Positions 1-8,300 of a stretch of DNA of 12,242 nt are shown one piece after another (position 1 is the first letter of the stretch; each line of letters starts with the position of its first letter). Source of the DNA: an uncultured Lachnospiraceae bacterium (lineage in GTDB: Bacteria; Bacillota_A; Clostridia; TANB77; CAG-508); assembly GCA_947165105.1 (NCBI GenBank), contig CAMUZC010000049.1:1-12242 (forward strand), given 5' to 3'. Made by a program: the position numbers and the translations under genes. The notes under the pieces are model-generated. The model was given only the letters and a program-made list of their open reading frames with translations, had not been told where the DNA came from and ran no database searches.

Positions 1-8
1 TTTATCTA

Positions 9-14
9 TATAAT
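9..14 (+). promoter_or_regulatory. -10 box (TATAAT) of the pyrB promoter
   Basis: A perfect TATAAT lies at 9-14, 40 bases before the chosen pyrB start; the -35 element would fall before the window begins and cannot be seen. Transcription would begin near base 21. A start at ATG 13 would then lie upstream of the transcript, which supports ATG 55. The predicted leader contains a tiny hairpin, TGTC (24-27) / GACA (32-35) with a GAAA loop, just before the ribosome binding site. No attenuator or PyrR-type leader fits in the visible leader. Confidence 0.6.
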
Positions 15-54
15 GTCACAAAATGTCGAAAGACAAAACAGGAGGATATTATAT

Positions 55-954
55 ATGAAAAATGTAATAAGCTGTGATCAATTCACAAAAGATGATTTAA
101 AAAAACTATTCGATTTGGCAGATGTAGTAAGAACCAATCCAGAAAAGTATATGAATGCTTTAAATGGAAAGGTTGTTACTACTCTTTTTTTTGAGCCAAG
201 TACACGTACAAGATTATCATTTGAAACAGCAGTTGTAAGATTAGGCGGAAGATTAGTTTCAACAGAAAACGGAAAAACAAATTCATCATCAACAAAAGGT
301 GAAACATTAGAAGATACAATTAGAGTTGTAACAGGATATACAGATGCAATAATAATGAGGCATTCGTTTAACGATGCAGCTGAAAGAGCAGCTAAAGTAG
401 CAACAGTTCCAGTAATAAATGCAGGAAGTGGTAAAGGAGAGCACCCTACCCAAAGCTTATTAGATGCATATACTATCAGAAGAGAAAAGGGAAGACTAGA
501 CAATTTAAAAATTGCAATACTTGGTGATTTAATAAATGGAAGAACAATCCATTCACTAATAAAGCTATTTTCACAATATGAAAATATAGAATTTTTTGCG
601 CTATCAAAAGAAAATTTGTGTTTGCCTGAAAAATATGTTAAAATAATAGAGAATAGTGGTAATAAATATTTTAAATGTAGTTCTTTTGCAGACATTCCTA
701 AAGATGTTGATATAATGTATCATACAAGAATTCAAGCAGAAAGATGTGATGAAGATTTAGGAAAAGAGGAATTTGTAATTAATAAAAATATTTTAGACCA
801 ATTTTCTGAGAATACGTTAGTAATGCACCCATTACCAAGAGTTGATGAAATCTCGACAGACATTGATAATGATAAAAGGGCAAAATACTTTGAACAAGCA
901 CATAATGGAATGTGGGTTAGAATGGCATTGTTACTAGAAGTATTTGAAAAATAG
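55..954 (+). CDS. pyrB: Aspartate carbamoyltransferase catalytic subunit
   Basis: This cytosolic enzyme joins carbamoyl phosphate and L-aspartate to give N-carbamoyl-L-aspartate, the committed step of pyrimidine synthesis. The 299-residue product has the usual length and the expected motifs in order: the carbamoyl-phosphate loop STRTR at 49-53 within FFEPSTRTRLSFE, the mobile loop SSSTKGE at 77-83 carrying the Ser/Lys contributed to the neighbouring active site, HPTQ at 130-133, and HPLPRVDEI at 258-266, which points to aspartate rather than ornithine carbamoyltransferase. Start ATG 55 is chosen because AGGAGG lies at 40-45 with a 9-base spacer; the in-frame ATG at 13 overlaps the likely -10 box and has no such site. 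The next gene begins 19 bases after the stop, so the two are probably co-transcribed. No regulatory subunit gene pyrI follows, so the enzyme is either of the unregulated trimer type or pyrI lies elsewhere. Confidence 0.97.
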   Translation: MKNVISCDQFTKDDLKKLFDLADVVRTNPEKYMNALNGKVVTTLFFEPSTRTRLSFETAVVRLGGRLVSTENGKTNSSSTKGETLEDTIRVVTGYTDAIIMRHSFNDAAERAAKVATVPVINAGSGKGEHPTQSLLDAYTIRREKGRLDNLKIAILGDLINGRTIHSLIKLFSQYENIEFFALSKENLCLPEKYVKIIENSGNKYFKCSSFADIPKDVDIMYHTRIQAERCDEDLGKEEFVINKNILDQFSENTLVMHPLPRVDEISTDIDNDKRAKYFEQAHNGMWVRMALLLEVFEK

Positions 955-973
955 AATTATTAGAGGTGATTTT

Positions 974-2230
974 ATGGATGAAAGAATCAAAAATTTTAAG
1001 TACCTAGAAGAATTTGAACTAGTTGATAATAGTAAAAATGAAATTTATAATGATAAAGAAACTATAGGAAAAGAAGATAAGATTATTGATAATACTGGAA
1101 ACAAAAGAACATATATAGAAAAAAATGTATATATAGAACCTATATATATATCTGCAACATCAATTGATTATAAAGTTTATTATATTGATGAAAATAATAG
1201 TCTTGAAGAACTTGGAACTGTAAAATCAGATAATCAAATAGTTTTAAATGCTAAATATAAAGATAGTAAAAGCGTGGAAAATGACTTTGACTTTGATTCA
1301 AAAAAATTAGAAGTTGATATTCAAAAAATGCTTGAAAAACAACGTTTAAAAGATGAAGAAAAAAGTAAAAGTATACAAGATGAAAAAAGTGAAAAAAATA
1401 TAGAAAATTCAGATTCTATTGAAAATGAAAAAGAGGACAAAGAAGAGAATAAAGAAGAGGATAAAAAAGAACAGGATAACAATAAAAAAGAAGCAGAAGA
1501 AAATAATAAGGATGATTCAATTAAAGATGAAGATTTGAAAAAGCAAGGTTATAATATAACATCATATACAAAAATAACAGATCAACATGTGAAATCGTCA
1601 ATGATTGTTGAAAATTATAATCCAAATAGTTTGATTGTTGCTGAAGTTGATGGACAAATAAAATTAATGGCAAAGGAAGTAGGAACTGGTGAAATAAAAG
1701 AAATTCCGTTAAAAACAGTAGATAATTCAATGGAAGAAGTTAATGAATTTAGCAACAATGCAGAAAGATCAAAGGGAGCGGGCACAAAAATTACATCATC
1801 TAGTTTCCCTGGAATGGAATTTAATGTTAATAAAAACAGAATGGGACAAATAGAAATTGGTTTAATTGGAAACATCGATGAACAAGGAAATAGAGAGGTA
1901 CTTTCAATTGGTAGTCCAGTTCATCCAACTGAACAAGAATATAAGAGAGCTGAAAGTGAAAAATATGAGAGATTTGGATATGGACAAATCTTAACTAAAG
2001 ATGAGGTTGATGAAAGATTAGCAGATGAAGTAGAATCAGTTCGTGACGAAGTTGGTCAAGAAATAGAGACTATGGCTAAAAATCCAACTTTACAAGAATT
2101 AGAAGAAAAGATTAATAATGAAAGAGAAAGACAAGAAGAGATAAGAGAACAAGAGATAGAAGAAAATGAAGATGAAAAAGAAGAGGAAGAATATGAAAAA
2201 GTTCCTTGGGATAGACATCCACATCCATAA
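974..2230 (+). CDS. Unknown very acidic, coiled-coil-like protein, second gene after pyrB
   Basis: I do not recognise this 418-residue protein. No signal peptide, membrane segment or catalytic motif is evident. It has three visible parts. An N-terminal folded-looking part (about 1-115) is rich in beta-prone stretches such as KNVYIEPIYISATS. A low-complexity linker (about 125-185) is nearly all Glu, Lys, Asp and Asn. A C-terminal part (about 190-418) starts with beta-like segments and ends in a long charged helix or coiled coil (from about 330), finishing PWDRHPHP. Start ATG 974 is preferred because AGAGGTG lies at 962-968 with close spacing; an in-frame ATG at 944 overlaps the end of pyrB and has no clear site. 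It shares a transcript with pyrB, but nothing in its sequence links it to pyrimidine synthesis. A terminator follows 21 bases after the stop. A scaffold or surface-associated role would be only a guess from composition. Confidence 0.82.
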   Translation: MDERIKNFKYLEEFELVDNSKNEIYNDKETIGKEDKIIDNTGNKRTYIEKNVYIEPIYISATSIDYKVYYIDENNSLEELGTVKSDNQIVLNAKYKDSKSVENDFDFDSKKLEVDIQKMLEKQRLKDEEKSKSIQDEKSEKNIENSDSIENEKEDKEENKEEDKKEQDNNKKEAEENNKDDSIKDEDLKKQGYNITSYTKITDQHVKSSMIVENYNPNSLIVAEVDGQIKLMAKEVGTGEIKEIPLKTVDNSMEEVNEFSNNAERSKGAGTKITSSSFPGMEFNVNKNRMGQIEIGLIGNIDEQGNREVLSIGSPVHPTEQEYKRAESEKYERFGYGQILTKDEVDERLADEVESVRDEVGQEIETMAKNPTLQELEEKINNERERQEEIREQEIEENEDEKEEEEYEKVPWDRHPHP

Positions 2231-2251
2231 AAGTAGTTATGAATAATAAGG

Positions 2252-2284
2252 AGTCATGTTTCAATAAAGAAACATGACTTTTTT
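2252..2284 (+). terminator. Intrinsic terminator of the pyrB operon
   Basis: A perfect 11-bp stem, AGTCATGTTTC (2252-2262) with GAAACATGACT (2269-2279), encloses a six-base AATAAA loop and runs into six T residues at 2279-2284. This is a textbook rho-independent terminator. It ends the pyrB transcript before the glucan synthase gene, which implies a separate promoter for that gene, although I could not place one convincingly in 2285-2370. Confidence 0.93.
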
Positions 2285-2330
2285 ATTTTAGTAGCTAAAC
2301 AAAAATTCTAAAAATCAAAAAGACGCATAA

Positions 2331-2396
2331 AATCTTCCAAATTTGGAGAAAATAATTTAAAAGATTTTACACAAGAGGTGGCAAATTTGGAAGATT
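2331..2396 (+). promoter_or_regulatory. Inverted repeat spanning the glucan synthase start; possible translation-controlling hairpin
   Basis: AATCTTCCAAATTTG (2331-2345) is an exact 15-base reverse complement of CAAATTTGGAAGATT (2382-2396). The 3' arm contains the likely start codon TTG (2387-2389), and the 36-base loop ends with the ribosome binding site AGAGGTGG (2374-2381 region). Two competing folds use the same 5' arm: TAAAATCTT (2328-2336) pairs exactly with AAGATTTTA (2361-2369), and TCCAAATTTGGA (2336-2347) is itself a perfect palindrome. In RNA this could alternate between start-masked and start-open forms. If transcription starts downstream of about 2340 the RNA could not form it, and the repeat would instead be a DNA operator or chance. 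The sequences are seen directly; the function is inference. Confidence 0.4.
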
Positions 2397-5300
2397 ACAA
2401 AGTATTAAGTATAAAAGGTGTATTGTTAGACAAATATCAACTTGAAAACTATTTAGCTAAATTAGCATCCGATAATATATTAAAGAATAAATCAGATAAA
2501 AACACATATCCAATTCCTAGGCTAAAAGAAAATTTTGAATATATTACAGAAGTATATAATCTATTATCAGAACATTTAAAATTAGAGATACCAATACATC
2601 CAGCAGGAGAATGGATTTTAGATAATTATTATATTATAGAAAAGACAGTTAAAACAATAATTAAAGATATGCCATTAAAAAAATATAGAAATTTTATAGG
2701 CCTTGAAAACGGAACATATAAAGGATTTGCAAGAGCTTATGTCTTAGCAGGTGAGATAGTAGCTTATACTGATGGAGTTGTAGATAGAGATAATTTAAGT
2801 GGTTTACTGGAAAGTTATCAATCTAAAAAGAACTTAAGCATGGATGAAATATGGAATATAGGAATCTTCTTGCAAATTGCATTAATAGAGAAAATTCGTG
2901 GAATTTGTGAAAAAATATATTCTTCTCAAATTCAAAAATACAAAGTTGAGAATATAATAGAAAGATTGGTTGAAAATAAACAAGATTTAAAGTTTAAAAA
3001 CATATCATCAAGTAAAAATTATTCACATGGTGAAATGAAATATCCGTTTATAGAGTATATGTCATACAGATTGAAACAGTATGGAAGACAAGCATATGCT
3101 TTTTTAAATATTTTAGAAGAACAAACTAATAAAATGGGGTTAAGTATTACTGAAGTTATTCAAAAAGAACATTTTGATATTGCTTTAAAAAAAGTATCTA
3201 TGGGAAATTCAATTACTAGTATTAATACAATTCTTAGAGTTAATTTCTTGGAAATTTTTGAACAAATAAATGGGGTAGAAGAAATTCTAAAGAAAGATCC
3301 AGCAGGTGTTTATAGTAAGATGGATTATAAAACAAAAGCTTATTATAGACAAGAAATTGAAAAAATAGCTAAAAAGACGAAAATTTCTGAAATGTATATA
3401 GCTAAGAAATGTCTAGAAATGGCTGAAAGAAATGCTGGCAAAACTGCAAAATCTCATATTGGTTTTTATTTGATATCAAAAGGGAGAAGTGTTTTACTTT
3501 CTGAATTGTTAAATAAAAAAATAAAATATACAAAGCCAGTAATAAAAGAGAAAATTTATATTTTGGGAGTAATAGTTTTAGCTTTTTTAATTAGTTTGCT
3601 ATGTGGAATTTATGTGTATAACCAAACTGAAAATTATATAATTTCTGTATTAATTTGGATTGCTTTACTAATTCCAAGTCAAACAATAGTAGTCCAGGTT
3701 ATTCAGTATATTTTAAGCAAATTAATTAAACCAAAGATATTACCAAAATTAGATTTTAAATCAGGAATTCCTGAAGAATACACTAGTATGGTAATAATTC
3801 CAACAATAGTGAAAAATAAAGAAAAAGTACATGAATTATTTTCAAAGCTGGAGGTTTACTATATAGCAAATAAAAGTGATAACCTATACTTTACACTATT
3901 GGGAGATTGTTCAAGTGGAAAAAATGAGAACGAGTCCTTCGATAATGAAATAATAGAGGCAGGAATTAGAGAAATAAAAAGATTGAATGAAAAATATCCA
4001 GATAATAAGTTTAACAAGTTTAATTTTGTATATAGAAAAAGAACTTGGAATGATGGAGAGAATTGTTATTTAGGATGGGAAAGAAAAAGAGGAGCAATTA
4101 ATCAGTTCAATGAGTATATATTAAAAAATATCAAAAATCCATTTTTGTATAATAGTTTTGAGAATATTGATTTAAATGGTTTACCAGAAAAAAATCAATT
4201 ACCCAAAATAAAATATATTATAACCCTGGATAGTGATACGGATTTAACTTTAAATTCAGGACTTGAGTTAATTGGGGCCATGGCACATATATTAAACAAG
4301 CCAATAATCGACCAAAACAAAAATGTAGTAATGGAAGGCCACGCTTTGATGCAACCAAGAGTTGGAGTAGGTTTATTGGAGGTAAGGCGAAGTTTATTCA
4401 CAAAAATCTTTTCAGGATTAGGTGGAACAGATTCATATGTTAATGCTATTTTTGATGTATATCAAGATAATTTTGATGAAGGAATTTTTACTGGAAAAGG
4501 TATTTACGATCTAGAAGTTTTTTCAAAGGTTTTAAAAAATGAAATTCCAGAAAATACTGTTCTTAGTCATGATTTATTGGAAGGGTCATATTTAAGATGT
4601 GGTATGGTTTCAGATGTAATGTTAATGGATGGTTATCCTACTAATTATTTAGCATTTAAGAAAAGACTTCATAGATGGATTAGAGGGGATTATCAAATAT
4701 TAAAATGGGTAAGAAATAAGAAATTAAATATTTTATCAAAATACAAAATTATTGATAATATTTTAAGAAGTAAGCTAGAAACTAGTATCTTAATTTCTTT
4801 ACTATTAATGATAATATCAAAAACAATTTTTGACATTAAAATATATCCAATTATTGTTTTTTTATTGGTGGCATTAACAGTTCCATATATCTTAGAAATT
4901 GTAAATAAAATAATCTTAAAAAAAGAAGGAGAAACAGGTCAAAAGACTTTTGTGAAAACTCAGTCAACAATTAAGAATAGTTTAATGAAAGCGATTTTGA
5001 CAATAATGACTTTACCAGATAAAGCATATATGTCTTGGAATGCTGAGTTTACAAGTTTATATAGGATGCTTATAAGTAAAAAGCATTTATTAGAATGGGT
5101 TACAGCAGAAGAAGCGGAAAAAAATTCTAAGAATGATTTAAAAAACTATTATTATAGCATGTTACCAAATATAGCAGCAGGGTTGATTGGAATAGGATTT
5201 TTATTATTGTTAGACATTGAAATATGGCAAAAAATAGTGTTTTTAAGTATTTCGATATTATGGTTAATAGCACCTGCAGTTATGTATTTTATAAGCAGAC

Positions 5301-8300
5301 CTATAAAAGAAATTAATAAAATTCAATTATTAAATAATTCTGAACAGGAATATGTACGCCAAATAGCAAGCAAAACATGGAAGTTTTTCAAAGAATATTT
5401 AAATGAAAATAACAATTTTTTACCACCTGATAATTACCAAGAGGATAGAAAACCAAAAGTTGTAGCAAGAACATCATCAACTAATATAGGACTTGGAATG
5501 CTGGCGGTTATATCAAGCTATGATTTGAAGTTTGAAAATTTGGAAGATAGTATTAATTTGTTGGAAAAAATAATAAATACAGTTTCAGGTTTACAAAAGT
5601 GGAATGGCCATTTATATAATTGGTATAATTTGAATAATTTACAGCCATTAACTCCTAGGTTTATTTCGTCTGTAGATAGTGGAAATTTTGTGGGATATTT
5701 GTACGTAGTACTTCAATTTTTGGAGAGTATTGGAGAACAGTCTAATGACAACAATATAACAAATGTAGATGATGCATTAGCTGAAAAAATTAAAGTATTA
5801 AAAAAACAAATAGAAGAATTAATACAAAACACAGATTTTACTAAATTATTTGATTACAAGAATAATTTGTTTTCAGTAGGATTTGATGTAGAAGAAAATA
5901 AGTTGGTTGATTCATATTATGATTTGCTAGCTTCAGAAGCAAGACAAGCAAGTTTAGTAGCGATTGCCAAGAAAGATATTGACGTAAAGAATTGGTATAA
6001 TTTAAGCAGAACTCTAACGGTTCTTAATAAATACAAAGGATTAATTTCATGGTCAGGAACAGCATTTGAATATTTAATGCCTAACATAAACATTCCAAAA
6101 TATCCAGGAAGTTTATTAGATGAATCATGCAAATTTATGATAATGAGCCAAAAAGAATATGCTAAAAGATTAGGCATTCCATGGGGAATTTCAGAATCAG
6201 CATTTAATTTAAAAGATCTAAATAACAATTATCAATATAAAGCCTTTGGAATTCCATGGTTGGGCTTAAAAAGAGGATTAGCTGATGAAATGGTGGCATC
6301 ATCGTATGGAACAATTTTGGCTATAACAGAAGATCCTAAAGCGGTTGTTAACAACTTAAAAGTATTAGAAAAACAAGGAATGTATGATAAATATGGATTT
6401 TATGAAGCAATTGATTATACACCAAATAGAGTAGAAAAAGGCAAGAAATATGAAACTGTAAAGACTTATATGGCGCATCACCAAGCGCTTATTCTGCTTG
6501 CAATAAATAATTTATTTAATAATAATATATTGCAAAAAAGATTCATGCAAAATCCAGAAATGCAAGCAGTAAACATTTTATTGGAAGAAAGAATGCCTGA
6601 AAATGTGATTATAACTAAAGAAAAGAAAGAAAAGGTAGAAAAAATAAAATATAACAATTATGATTTTTATTCAGAAAAGACGTTTAGCAAAGTGGAAAAT
6701 AATCTGGAAAAATACAATTTAATAGCTAATAAAGATTATACAATAGTAATGGATGAGAAGGGGAATGGTTACAGTAAATATAAGAACATTTTAGTAAATA
6801 GGTATAAACCAACATCAGATGTGGAACAAGGAATCTATTTCTATATAAAGAATATAAAAAATAAAAAAATATGGACCAATGGGTATAGTCAAATTACAGA
6901 AAGGCCAGATAAATACAGTGTTACATTCGCACCAGATAAAAATAAAATTGTAAGAGTAGATGGAAATATAGAAACAAATACAAAAATAACAGTAAGTCCA
7001 AATGATTCAGTTGAAATTAGAAGATTGGAAATAAAAAATATAGGAAACACAGATGAAACTCTGGAAATTAGTTCATTTTTGGAACCTGTTCTATCAGAGA
7101 AAGGTCAAGATTATGCACATCCTGCATTTAATAATTTATTTTTAAGTTACGAATATATATCAGAAACAAATACTATCTTAGTTAAAAGAAAGAAACGTTC
7201 TGAAAATCAAAAAGAAATATATATGGGTGTAAATCTGTATTCACAGGAGAATCAAATTGGAGAAGTAGAATATGAAATAAGCAAGGAAAGATTTAGCGGT
7301 AGAAACAATTTTGGAATACCTAAATTAATAGAAAATTCTAAACCGTTTAGTAAGAAAATAGAATTAACTATAGATTCAATTATAGCAATGAGAAAGACTA
7401 TAAATGTAAAAGCCAAAGAAAGTACAAAGTTAGATTTAATAATTTGTGTATCTGAAAATAGAGAATATGTGTTAGATACGTTAAAAAAATATATGAACAC
7501 TGATAACAATAAGCGTACCTTTGAATTGTCAAGAGCAAGAATAGAAGCAGAAAATAGATATCTAGATTTGTCTGGAAAAGATATATCAAATTATCAAAGA
7601 TTATTAACATATTTGTTAAGTAATCATTCTAATACACATGTTCAAATTTCAGAAGGCTTATACCCAATTTCAGAGTTATGGAAGTATGGAATTTCAGGAG
7701 ATTTGCCTATAGTTTTTGTTACTATTAAAAATATCAATGATATAGATGTAATTGCAGAATTAGTAAAAGCATATGAATATTTTAGGACAAAAAATATGGA
7801 AATAGATTTAGTTATCTTAAATGAGGAAAAAGAAAAATATGACAGCTATGTAAAAGATGCTATTTTGGACTGTATTTTAAATCGAAATCTAGCATATATG
7901 CTGAATAGTAAGGGTGGAATATATGTTTTAAATAATATTAAAGAAGAAGATAAAGAGCTAATAACGATGTATTCAAATTTGGTTATTGATGCCAAAAATG
8001 GAAATTTAAATTTGCAGTTAAATGATATTGAAGATGATGCTCCAAAGGTTAATTCTAATGATGTTGTAGAAAAAATAGATTTTATTGAAGAAAGCAAAAA
8101 AGAGAATCTATTACTAAATAAGGATTTAAAATATTATAATGAGTATGGCGGATTTTCACCAGATGGGAAAGAGTATTTGATAAGAGTTAACAAAAATGAT
8201 AATACACCAATGCCGTGGAGTCATGTAATGGCAAATGAAAACTTCGGAACTTTAGTCACAGACTCAATGTCAGGGTACACATGGTATAGAAATAGTAGAC

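Noticed and set aside
13..54. ATG at 13 as the pyrB start (14 extra residues)
   Set aside because: It overlaps a perfect TATAAT and has no ribosome site, and the extra residues include the translated AGGAGG region. ATG 55 has ideal spacing.
2285..2335. Promoter for the glucan synthase (TAAAAT at 2328-2333 or TAAAAA at 2309-2314)
   Set aside because: No acceptable -35 box lies 16-18 bases upstream of either, so I did not list it as a feature.
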